Source: Scytalidium lignicola (lineage: Eukaryota; Ascomycota; Leotiomycetes). From it: a stretch of 64,000 nucleotides of DNA. Under the pieces are notes generated by a model. It searched no databases, was not told the origin of the DNA, and saw nothing but the letters and a program-made list of their open reading frames with translations. This document shows, piece after piece, positions 22,562-34,200 of this stretch. The stretch is from assembly GCA_002812745.2 (NCBI GenBank), contig NCSJ02000010.1, forward strand, positions 62,001 to 126,000, given 5' to 3'. Positions within the stretch are counted from its first letter, which is position 1; every line of letters starts with the position of its first letter. A program made the position numbers and the translations under genes.

Positions 22562-24918
22562 TCAGCTCTGGTCGAAATTCTGCAATCCCAAGTCCCATCC
22601 ATTTGGACCTGCTCCACCCATCTCTGGAAAGTCAAAGTAAAGGTCCTGGTAATTGAAGACGTAATCCCATGGCGTGGTTTCATTCCAAAAGCGATTTTGC
22701 TGTTGCTGCTGCTGCTGCTGCTCACTATGAAGATATTCAGATCCCAAAGGGCCCGGTCCTGCTCCTGGTAGTTGTTGTACTCGCAGCCCTTCTATCATCA
22801 CCGCTGTGTTGAAATTTGGCTTCAAGCTTTCTATGCAGGCGTTGTAGAGCAAGGATATCAACTCATGCTGCCTTCTTGCTGTATTATCCCACGGTTCCAG
22901 CTTGATGAACACCTGTAACGCTTTCTGAACCTGCAGGTTCCACTCTTCTGTCTGCTGCGGACTGGAATCTCTAAAAGTGTATAAACTCAGAAGCGGAATA
23001 ATGCACGCTTGAAACAAATACCAACTCGCTGGCCAGCCACTGTACTGGTTCTGGCTCCACTCACTCGCAATGGTATAGATCGCGCTCCTTGCTAGGTTCT
23101 GGCATTTACTCACGCATACTTTCTGCTCCTGTGTTAGATCTGTGGAATTTATATGCCGAAGTGCAGCCTCCATTAAAATCGGCCGGTGGAGGATGATTCG
23201 GAGGTTTTGGTAACGCCATTTCGCCGTCAAGCGTGGCTGCGTGAGATATTTGGGACATGGCTCGGATGAATGGAAGTATGAAGGGAGGTTATCATACCAG
23301 TAGACCAAGTGAGCATCGAGGGTGAGGCTCTCGGTAAAGGAGAGTTGTGGTGAAGATATGAGTCGCTCTTGGATATGGGAAGCTTGTCGCGAGAATTCGA
23401 TATCGGCAATCAAGTTTGAGTATACAGTAGGTCCTGTGATGAGTTCGCCGGTCTATTGAGAGGTAAATTTATGAGCCTGTGGATCTTTTCATATAGTGCA
23501 ATACTTACTTCGTCATCGATATTACTAGGTAAGTTAACCTCGGAGTCAAAGAGATTGATCTTAGACACACGTCCGAGATTTGTTGCCTCTCCAGCATCAA
23601 GCACAACTAGGCACCACCAAATCCTCCTTCTGATCTCCCTATGTCTCTTCGCAACGATATCAGTCCCGCCACCGATGTCTCCGGGTAGCTCTTTATGCAG
23701 CCCTAGTGCATTCGCCATTCGAAATACCGCGCCCATAATTGCAGACGCCATATTCGGTCTATTTCGATAGTGCAGATACCATCCTGCCATTAAAGCAAGC
23801 GCTTGCACCGTCTCGACGTGGCCAGAACCGAAGGATTCAATTCCAAGATGCGATTTCGCAGTGTTGTAGTATGGCAAGTCAGCAAATGAGTCGGATGTAG
23901 TTAGGGCAATGGAACCCAATGCGTAAACAATATTTAGGAGGGCAAGCCATGGGGAGTCTTTACGGAGTCCGGATGCCAGGGTTTGGCGAAAGGTTTGTTC
24001 ATCAAGGATTGGAGTTTTAGGATGTATATGACTGAAGTACGCATCAACGAGAAGCTTGGAGTCGTGGGTTCGATCGGGGACATGTCCAGCTCGGCTTCCA
24101 CCAGTCGTACCAGAATTCTGATTCGACAGCTCTGGCCTTGTCATGGTATTCTGGTTCTGAAAATTTGATTTTGGAGCTATACTCAAAAGCACTCGAAGTC
24201 CAGCGAGGGCAGAGGATGGGCCAACATAAGATGAGATCCGGTCCGGCCGGAGAGAAAGAGAATTCACATCGTCTGCAACAGCTTCGGTTCCCTCACGGTC
24301 ATCAACGGACTCATCATATTCGAATGTTTCCGGTGACTTGCTCCCACTGCGCGTATATGCGCTCTGCGGTGAAACTCCATTCAGATATTGGACTCCATTG
24401 TGGGTGACTACTGGTGACTGCGCCGAAGTTTCTGGCGAGGAATTGAGCAGACTAATCAATGCATCTCTGTTCAATTGAACCAGGTCCTCGAGTGATGACA
24501 TAGGGAATAGCCTCTGAAGCACTCCTGTAGCATCTTGAAGTCTTGATCGAAGCGAATCAAATGACCTGCCCAGCCAAAGAAATCAGCTATCAATTAAAAC
24601 AACAACACCTGCTACAGGGACAGCAAGTGAGAGATGGATCCAATTATGGTTATCAACACTAATTAGCTAGAAAAGAACTTACTTTTTCGTGAGACTAGGC
24701 CGCGCCTCTGGTGCAGAATAGTTACACCTCTCCGGCATCCTGTACCATCGGCACGTAGAACACGGCTCCGAGCCATCGCATCTGACTTTGCGGCGTTTGC
24801 ATTCCGTGCATGCATTCTTGATTTTGTTATCACGAATCCGATTAGGAATGCTCGAAGGCCTTCGTGGCTCTGTTGTGCTAGTCGTAGCGGGGTTAGAAGT
24901 ATTGGGGGAAGGAAGCAT
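22562..24918 (-). CDS. Zn2Cys6 transcription factor, XlnR/GAL4-like
   Basis: Exons 24918-24683, 24565-23509 and 23452-22562 give about 727 residues. The zinc cluster CTECKRRKVRCDGSEPCSTC plus the final Cys (RCNY) lies at residues 37-66. The fungal-specific TF domain includes LVDAYFSHIHPKTPILDE, FRMANALGLHKELP and RRRIWWCLVVLD. The later helical repeats (LTAKWRYQNLRIILHRPILM) are also typical. A run of eight Gln (CAG/CTG repeat at about 22700-22725) precedes the C-terminal acidic, aromatic tail, a likely activation region. The first intron lies just after the zinc cluster. Regulators of this type often control carbohydrate-active enzymes; the secreted hydrolase at 25675 is divergent from it across a 0.75-kb promoter, so it is a candidate target. 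Confidence 0.88.
22699..22725 (-). repeat. CAG/CTG trinucleotide repeat encoding polyglutamine
   Basis: Consecutive TGC/CTG triplets on the plus strand encode eight glutamines near the C-terminus of the Zn2Cys6 protein. A length-variable microsatellite within coding sequence. Confidence 0.8.
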
Positions 24919-25674
24919 TTTGGTATCTCGGCGTCAGCGCTCCGTGACTGAGGTGCATTTATGGAGATCAGCGTTCCATTTCATAGTACAACGGCCGAGT
25001 ATAAAAATATGCACAAGAGACGGCCAGAGGCGTAGAAAGCGCAGATATTGGAGCATTTAGATATTATTTAGCTACCCCTGATAATCATTGGGAAGCTTTA
25101 TCAGGACTTTCTACAGTATCTGTTAATCAGTCAGCGGTTACAGCACACCGAGGCTCATCGTTATCGTAAGCCACTCGCAGAGTTTCGGATGACTGCCAGC
25201 GCTCTGTCTCCCACCCTTGGACGGTTGAGGAAGGCCTGCACGTGAACGGAGGACTCCCTCCGGAACCCCCCTGAATCTGTTATCTAAGAGATCCGTAAAG
25301 CTTAAGCTTTATCCGGCTGCTTTGTCTTCCAAGCGGTCAGGCCGTAGCCAATCTTGAGCCACCAATTCTAACCCCGCGCTGAACATTGTGTTACTCGGTG
25401 TTACTTTGTTCAGAAAAGTCGGGCCTGCTCTTCTAGATCCTCCATCTCTCATGATTAAATCAATTGAAGGTGGATTCAACGTTACAGTGCCATGGTAAGC
25501 CCTGGTCGTAATCTGTTGTGCATGGATGATCAGGGTCTAAACCGTAATTGCCTAGAAGATGGAGAGTTTTAGCATGGGAGTATATGAACTTCTAAGATCG
25601 GCTGCTCTCCCCACAGTCTTGGATGTTCTAGTCCCTCTCTCGAATACCTCAACTTCCATTCGAGCTTACCAGGG
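24919..25674. other. Divergent promoter region, Zn2Cys6 regulator / glucanase-like gene
   Basis: 755 nt with no coding frame of note; presumably both promoters. Confidence 0.5.
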
Positions 25675-26936
25675 ATGCGTCTTTTAAATACTCTCCCAGC
25701 TCTCGTGGCTGGAGCGTACGCACTGCCAACTGTTCCAATAGAGGTAACCGCTCGTCACAACAATCCCACACCTCATTGTTTTCCCTTCGGATCAGCCAGT
25801 TTCCTAGCCAATGACTTCATTCCTCCAAGAGTATCGAGAGAAGAGTGGTGGTGTCCTCAATCCATGACCTATGGATTTCTCGGTTTCTCGTATCCTATGG
25901 AATACGGATGTGAAGATGAGGGCTACGACAAGATCAACCGAGACTTTGGAATGATGAAGAGGGATTTCGGTGCCACAATGGCTAGAGTGTATCTCCCGCA
26001 ATGCTACACAACTGAGATCTGGGAGAACCTGATCAGGGCTGGTGTTAACAACAATATGGCCATTGTTATTCAAGTAGCATGGCCTTTAAATGGTGATGCT
26101 GTAAGTCAAAACCCCCCCTGTCTCAATCCTGCGCATTTCACGATGAAAGATTTTATAAGCTGACATTTTTAAGTTGGATAACTGGCAACTCACTCAAGCA
26201 TCTATCCTCAAAGTTCTAAAAAGCGGTCCTTATGCTAAGATCGCTCCTTACGTGTTCCACTCCGCCGAATTCGGCACCGAGCCCATTGGCGACAGCGACG
26301 ACTCACTCGACAGTGGAACAGATCACAGCCCCTTCATCGCTGCTCTAGCAAATTTCCGTGCCGCGCTGAAACCATACGGAATTCCCGTAGGAATTAGTGA
26401 AGATTGGGATCGTCCAGATTTAATGAGCGGACCAAATGGCACTGGATTGGGTTCCGTTGGAAAGCAAGTCTATGAGAATAGTGACTTGGTGCATGCGCAC
26501 ATCATGCCGTATTATCACAACAACATGTTGGAATCGCAAGCGTGGGCATATATTCAAGAGCAGGTGGCATGGTATAAGGAGAATATTAAATTGCCTACGA
26601 TCATTTCTGAGGTATGAAACCCCGCTCACCGTTTCTCCTTCCTTCTCTACATTTTACAGAGCGGACTGATCCTAACAATATACCACGGCACAGACTCAGT
26701 GGGCATGGGACTTTAATATTCTCCACCAAGGTGGTAGCAACCTTGGTTTCGCTATGTGCGATTGTGGCCCTGAACAATATACTCACTTCTGGAGGATGTA
26801 TGATGAAAATTGCCTCTATTTCAAGGAGAATAACATTGGCTGGTTCCTGCATGCTTGGCTACAGGAAGGTACTTTCGATATGCTTATGCCGAATGGCAGT
26901 TATGCCATTCAGGATTGGCGGCCGCAGAAGTGCTAA
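25675..26936 (+). CDS. Secreted glycoside hydrolase, GH17-like (beta-1,3-glucanase type)
   Basis: Exons 25675-26100, 26174-26611 and 26694-26936 make about 368 residues. A signal peptide (MRLLNTLPALVAGAYALP) is followed by a TIM-barrel-like protein. MTYGFLGFSYP resembles strand 1 and DFGATMARVYLP strand 2 of GH17/clan-A enzymes. Candidate catalytic glutamates are in FHSAEFGTEP (acid/base) and PTIISE (nucleophile, at the end of exon 2, followed by TQWAWD). The second intron has a usual GTATGA donor. Assignment to GH17 is by motif resemblance only; a related clan-A family is possible. Likely role: cutting beta-1,3-glucan in fungal or plant walls. Divergent from a Zn2Cys6 regulator gene. Confidence 0.75.
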
Positions 26937-28137
26937 GACAATCTGTGAAGTAACTAAGATACAATTAACGATTCTACCACTCGCTCGGAAACCGCCACTC
27001 ATTTTTAATTAATAATTAAAGCATTTTTGATTAACCTGGGCTCACGTACATAGTTAATCTCTTATACAAATATTGTGATTTTCAAAGCTCATCTTCATCA
27101 TATGATGATTAGTAATAACACTTAAAATCAAGGATATTATATACATGTATTAAATTGTACAATTCTGAGTAGTATATAGAGGTCATGGTAAACAAAGCAA
27201 AGCAGCTCCCTCCAGGTTTTCTTGTACTTTCAGTATGTGCTTTCTTGCTGATAGTCGGTCAGAGGCTTTACACAAGCGTGAGCGAGATCAGAGGAAGCTA
27301 TTGATGCATGTTGGACTAAGGCATTTTATTTGCATTGTAATATTGAATCGCGTGACTGCTCCACCAATCGATCGAGAGAGTCTAGCACTGCGGCCAGTTC
27401 GACTTCGGGCTTATCATGAGAGCATGGGAGAGCAATGAGGCGAGTAGCAGCTTCGGGGTCGTGCCCTTTTGCATATTGACAACGTGTGTAGATAAGGATT
27501 TTAAGCGTGGGTTGAACTGAAGGAAAATCTATGTTCAACTCTTTTATCACAAGTGAGACAAGAAATTCATACACGTGTTCAACAAATACGAAGATAAAAT
27601 AGACAAATCCTTTTGTGTTAAAAGGATAAATCTTAATGACTATGCAACTTCACGTGTCCCTTGTCGCGTAAAACTCATTTTTACCTGTTCTTAGCATTTT
27701 TAAGATTAAAATATCTTTGATCAATTTCCTGACTTGTAAGGGGCCTAGAGATTGTAGTTTCTGTAACACGGGTAGCATAAAAGGAAGTCGAAGATACGGT
27801 GACCAATAAGCATGAGAGCCAATGGGGTTGTAGCAACGTCAGCGCTGACCAATCAGGCCGCAGAGAATTCGGGGCGAGGGCCTCAACACGGAATCAGAGT
27901 ACAGGTAAATAATCGAGATCAAACCGATTAAGCATTTCCGTTTACTTATTATTACATGTTTTTATTTATAAAAAAATAATAAATATCAAGTTTATCATTA
28001 TGATCTTCTAGGCCTAACAGAACTAAATGCTAGTATATTAGTTATATGTATCCTAGTATAGAACGGTAGGCCCGTAGACCACTTCCACTTTTACAATAAT
28101 TTGCCCACACGTTGTTTACTTAATGAGAAAGTTCTTA
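26937..28137. other. Intergenic region with one doubtful small ORF
   Basis: About 1.2 kb. A minus-strand frame at 27574-27326 (82 codons) has a coding-like composition (KILIYTRCQYAKGHDPEAA) but no start context, domain or intron that ties it to a gene. It may be a relic of a lost gene. Nothing else seen. Confidence 0.3.
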
Positions 28138-29788
28138 TTAAGGTGCTGCTGCTCCGGGTGGTAGGAACTGTATCGATGGGGAAGCACGATAAGATAAATC
28201 CTCTGCTTCGCCAGTCCACCATGTTTTCTGTTGCAAATACAGTGCTGGTTGTGTTTAATGAATAGAAAAGGATTCAGATTAAGGAAAATATCCAGATATA
28301 CCTGCTGCGAGAAGTGCAAGAGTATCTGTATCACAGGTTAATTAGAGGACTATAAAACTACAAGTTGTGGTACAGTAGTTCTGACACACCTGCATTTTCA
28401 ATAGTTAAGTCGGGGCGATTCACAGCAAGAAGGATGCAATTTTCCAGCCCATATGCATTTAACACCCCTTCTTCCGTTGGATTTTGGAACTTGACATCGA
28501 CTAAGGGTTGAGAAACGTTGAGATTAGTTGGTTGGCTAGTAATTGTGATATGGATTGTTCTTACTGGTGTTAGATCCTCTACCCATGACAGAGACCGCAT
28601 GAGAAAGCTCGTGAAGGAGTAAGAAAGAGGGTATTTTTTCAACTTCATCACTCAGGTCCGTGCCATCTTTGATATCTCCTGCGCCTAGTGAAGTCAAGGT
28701 CATTCCATTAGATATCATGTCATCTAGAGCATCACCGCATATTGTAATTACGCTTACAGGCTCGGTATCGTGATTAATAGTGTAACCACCAAGATCAAGT
28801 GGGCTGTTAGTACATAGGATAAGATCTGCCGGTGTTGTTGCGTCCTCTGGTGGATCTATCCACCCCATATTATTACCAGACCCGTCCCAATATACCATAA
28901 CGTCTAAGTTAAAACTCATTGTCAGGGAATCTGCAGCTGCCTTGAAACGGCGATGATGCAAAGATGCCAAAGAAATGGGTCTGTCAAGCACGACACAAGA
29001 GTTTAAGGTTCTTTGTACAAAATAAAATACAACGTTAAATGATCATATAGAGGGCTTACCGGTAGGTCCGTCATAATATCGCCCATTGTTGTCGGTTGTT
29101 GTCTCCCAAGCACTATCGCACCATATATCAAGACTCAGAGTATCGTGATACTGGTCAGCATTGACATTCTGTGCAGCGAGCACAATATTACCAAGGAAAT
29201 CTGCAATATCAAAATCAGCCTGGGAGGGATTGGCAAGGAACTTTATGATTTGTTTATTTCTTTCTTTACTCTTTTATTCCTTTTTTGAAATTTAACATAC
29301 CCCTGATTTCATCTAAATAATTAAGGGTTTCGGTGATAACACCTCCGTTGGTACGCGTAGTGTCGACAAGCATTTGACCATAAAACGTCTCGAAGGTATT
29401 AAACGTAGACCATTCTAAGTAATCGAAATTCGATAACTGTACCTGAGCAACGTTCAAAAGGTCGTGGAGCGTATCGAGCCTGTCGTATGCTCTATATGCC
29501 TAATTATCTCGGTGTCGGTTTCAGAACAGTCCTTGGGTGTAGCCGGCATTTACATATGGAGAAGACAAGGCAATATGAAAAGTAACGAAGAGTCAGCCTG
29601 CTTACCACATTTTGCACCTTTACCAGAGCCATTTTAATAGCTTCAGTTCGAGTATCGTCGCAATTCATGATTCTGAACCGGTTTCGAAGTCTAGGCTAGA
29701 TCAGGCTGTGATTGTAGGGCAGATCTGCTACTGGAGCCGCCCATGCTGTTAGCGAAGCTAGATAAAATATCAGATGACACCAGGTCAT
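28138..29788 (-). CDS. Secreted HExxH metallopeptidase-like protein (M35/deuterolysin-type domain), in-frame stop after the signal peptide
   Basis: Seven exons can be joined in one frame: 29788-29606, 29499-29301, 29200-29060, 28936-28565, 28500-28390, 28325-28302 and 28244-28138 (377 residues besides the stop). The zinc motif is LLLHELSHAVSVMG (HExxH). The downstream block AYGLENCILLA...ENADTLALLA matches the C-terminal signature of fungal lysine-specific/deuterolysin-like domains, whose third ligand is usually that Asp. The first 30 codons encode a clean signal peptide (MTWCHLIFYLASLTAWAAP), but codon 31 is TAG (29698-29696); the same frame then continues into the mature protein with an internal ATG at 29668. 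So this is either a pseudogene, a readthrough case, a base error, or an unsecreted short form. The start of exon 4 could also be six bases further in. Confidence 0.7.
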
Positions 29789-31257
29789 GATTCGACCCAG
29801 ATTCGATATCAACATGATGAGCAATGATGATAATGACAATGATCAAACGAGAACGGGAATAGAAAGAAACTTTGAGAAACTCAATGTTGATGGAAAATCA
29901 GATTTTTGGCTGGGGGTAACAGGGTCTGCGGTTACGATCAGATCTGGATCCAAAGGTCGGGAGTGTTGGGAGTAAGAGATCTCTTTTCTCATTCTCTTGC
30001 GGTCGTACCCATCTAAATTGCTGCATGTGAGTAGTCTCACAACTTTCAAAAATTTGATGTATGCACTACTGTAACCCCATCTATAATATGTATATACCCT
30101 GCCAACAATATGCAGTTGGAAGTGGATAGCATGATACCTGCCTATTCTATATACCCTGCTCGGACATCTGCGTCTATGATCCGTGAGCTCCCCGGTTGTA
30201 ATGCTGCCCGGATCCTCGGGTGTCTCCCTAGATAGCGAGAGCAATGGCTAAATAATACTGTAAGTGGGCTGTGCATTTGACCATCCAGCACGGTAATACG
30301 GTACAGTACTATCTCCTTAGCTGGTGAAAATGGAGTTATTCATGCAAATGTATAACTCTTTTACAATAACAAACTTCAATAAGGCCGCCGGGGTCGTCTA
30401 ATTATGAATCTACTCGCCTAAGGAGGTGAGCCTATGAAACTCGCAGTTTAATTGGAATTAAGCTTCTCACATAGGTGACCCCATTTCCACTGGCCGACTG
30501 TTTCCGCCGTATTTAACCGTGGAACTCAAGGACGCTCCTTCTTGGCGCTACTACTGTACTCTGAGCTAGTTGGGTCTTATTTGAAATGCAGTACCGAGAT
30601 TGGGGGGCATGTGGATTGATATCACAGGGTCCTTCAGGGCCGTGTGAAAATGCTTTAGAGACCTACCTACCTGACCCTGGTTTCTATATTATTCAGCCAG
30701 CTTCTCCATTTCTTTTACTATTTGCTGCAGCATTACCCTCTAAAGCGGGACCAACGCTTTCAAAGGCATAACAATCAGAAGTCGTTTCCTTTCCGTTAGA
30801 TCTCACCGATACAACCTTAAGCAGCTTGGGTCTCGGAATACATCCTAATTCGTACCATACGTCCAGAATGTGCTCACTTGACACCATCAAACTGCAACAG
30901 ACTACGATCTTCGCACATAACTAACAACGGATCCACCTGATTGCATAAGTGGTAGTACCACATGTATTCTTGGGGCACGGTATGGGTAACTTGCAGCTGC
31001 ACTTGCAGGTGGAGCTGCGGGTGCTGATATGCATGGTGTCAATTCATGACCCCGGTTGACAGCCCATTTTGGTCATTTCTGCCTCATAGTTGCAGGCTGC
31101 TGTTGAGGATGTGAGGTACGAGATATGGAAGAAAGGTTGGATGAGTCTTTGCCGGCCTGAAATTGGGCAAGAGGAATATCGTTCCTCTCCTTTCTCTGCT
31201 TCTTTTGCTTGCCGTTCATCTCAAATTTCCTTGTCTTGATTCTCTATTGAGACCACG
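29789..31257. other. Intergenic region
   Basis: About 1.5 kb between divergent genes. Several short open frames on both strands lack domains and overlap one another; none is called. Confidence 0.4.
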
Positions 31258-34200
31258 ATGTGGCTAACTCCATCACCAGCTTCTACCAGGCTTCTGGTTG
31301 TCTCTCTATTCTTGATCTTTCAAAGCATTGTGATTGCCGGTAGGGTACCGGCCGCTTTGAGTTCATATCTGGCGTCACACCCTATCTCGACTGTGACGTC
31401 GATAAATAAGCCATTACAAACAATTGTCAACTCTCAATCACTTTTTATCAGCAACAACCTGCCGTCATTGGCAGTCTTGGAGTATACTAGACAGCGTTGT
31501 CCGGCGAGTTGCGATGACACTGGAAGTAATCCCGGAAATTGGACCGTATACCACCATGTAAATCGTCTCTCATTGTGCAATCAGACCCTGCTGCTTAATT
31601 TTGCAATTCATAATTATATTAATGGTCTTCATACTCACTCGAGCATACGCTCTTGCGTTGCGAGTTATATTTTAAGCAGTAGCGCAACCACTATTCAGGA
31701 TGGATTGTGTTACTCTCGGGGTAACCTGTCAAAAGTCCAGGAATCTGTGCAGATAGCATCGAATAGATCAGACATTTCAGGCTCCATAGGAGATTTTGTG
31801 GCAGCAGCTAAACAACTGTCAAGCTATCTGGTCCAGGAAGATACCAATTGTAATGAGACAATTGCATTTGCATACTCTAAGTCAGCTGCTGTTGGCCTGT
31901 TCGCGGGCTCCGGAATCCCAACCCAGGGTATTTTGGACTCTGTTCTCCAACAATTCATTACTCAAGTTCAGAGTAACGGTATCTCGGAGAATCAATTGAT
32001 ACAGCTATGTGTAGGAAATGGCTGTAGTTCCAGATATAGTTTTGGAATTGTTGCAAACGCAAATGCTGATCTAGGCCTTGTCCAGAACACTGTTGCAGCA
32101 TGGGCCTCTGGTAAATGCATTACTACCTATGACAGTGCATCTCTATGGCAAAATATTACTATCTCAGTGCCAGTTACTGCTACCCAAGCCAATAGAACTG
32201 GGAGCAAGAACAATAGCACCACGTAGCAACACAGGCTGCGCATGCACTTGTTCCGCGAGCGACGTGCTCGACAATCCAGGTTGCTTCTGGAGATACATGT
32301 AAGTTCTCACTAATACCTTTGGCCAGAAACACAGCCTCTAAAATTTTTATACTAGGTGCAACTTTAGCTGCAGAGTGTGGTATCACTCCCGCACAATTTA
32401 CTGAATATAACCCTAGTAGTACCGAATGCTCAACTCTCACTCCAGGTGAACACGTCTGTTGCACATCTGGCACTCTGCCTAATTTTGCACCCACACCCTT
32501 CCCCAATGGGACATGCGCGAACACCTTTGTTGTAGCTGGGGATACTTGTTCTCAGATCGCGGCAACGTACAGTCTTACTGTGAATTTAATAGAAAATTTC
32601 AACAACGACACTTGGGGCTGGATGGGTTGTGATGATTTGCAGGCAGGACAGTACATTTGCCTAAGCACAGGCTCGCCACCCATGCCAGCTGTGCTAAGTA
32701 ATGCTGTATGTGGTCCCCAAGTCCCAGGCACTCCACAAGTTCCTGCTGGAATAGATCTTTCTACCCTTAACGAGTGTCCACTTAATGCTTGCTGCGATAT
32801 CTGGGGTCAGTGTGGCACAACTGACGAGTTTTGTACTACTACGGAATCCCCTACTGGAGCGCCAGGGACAGCAGCTGAAGGGACAAATGGATGCATATCT
32901 AATTGTGGAACTTCAATAATCATCGGATCAGCTCCAGCCGAGTACTGGAATATAGGATATTTCGAAGCTTTCAACTCGGACCGCCTATGCTTGAATGGAG
33001 ACATTGGCAGTCGAGACTTGTCGGCATATACGCATATCCACCTTGCATTTGCTGCTATTTCTCCATCTTTCTCTATAGATATCAGTGCAATACAAGTCCA
33101 GTTTGCCCAATTCGTTTCCATGACGGGATTCAAAAAAATCATTTCCATTGGTGGCTGGACGTTTTCCACCGTTCCCTCAACCTACTATATTTTTAGAGAA
33201 GCTGTGACCCAAGAAAACATGGAGACTTTCGCAGATAACATTGTTTCATTTATCAAGGAATATAATCTCGATGGAGTAGATTTTGACTGGGAATGTAAGA
33301 CACCCTCAAGCCTGTTAATATGAAGCTGCTAACTGAAATAGATCCCGGTGAGCCAGATATCAAAGGAATTCCTCCAGGTATGCCAAGCAACATCTCTTTT
33401 CATAGGCATATCAAGTAATACGTAGCATAACTTTGGTTTTTATCATATATCGAATTTCTCTTTGATTTTAGGAACTCCAGTCCTGATTTAAGCTTTCAGA
33501 ATAGCATACTAATTTCGAGCTTTTCTAGGAAGTAATCTGGATGGTGTTAACTATGTATTGTTTCTCGACCTATTAGCAGTCAAGATGCCAGCTGGCACTA
33601 CAATATCTATCTGCGCTCCAGCCTCATTCTACTGTCTACAAAGCTTTTTGATTGCAGACATGGCAGAATTTATTGACTATGTCGTTTTCATGACCTATGA
33701 TCTTCATGGTCAATGGGATTATGCAAATGCGTTCTCTGATCCCGGTTGTCCTGGAGGTAATTGCCTCCGTTCTGACGTAAATCTTACTGAAACTACAAAT
33801 GCTCTGTCTATGATTACCAAGGCCGGAGTCCCAACAAATAAAATTGTGGTCGGTGTAACAAGCTATGGTCGTTCTTTTCAGATGACGACACCCGGCTGCA
33901 CTACTGAGGAGTGCACATACACAGGACCAGCTTCCGGAGCATACGCCGGAGAATGTACACAGACAGCTGGCTACATCGCGAATGCCGAAATTGACAGCAT
34001 CATGGCTATGAATGCAACTCTTCTGACTGCGGACGGAGACATCGTTGGGGTTACTGGAACTCCCACTATTTATGTCGATGGAGACAGCTATTCGAATGTT
34101 GTCGTGTACGATGATACGCAGTGGATTGGTTATATGGATGACGATAATAAGGCTGTGCGAAAAGTACTCTATGAAGCCTACAATTTTGCCGGAACAGCAG

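Noticed and set aside
27326..27574. 82-codon minus-strand frame with coding-like composition
   Set aside because: No recognisable family, no clear ATG context and no neighbouring exons; noted only as a possible relic.
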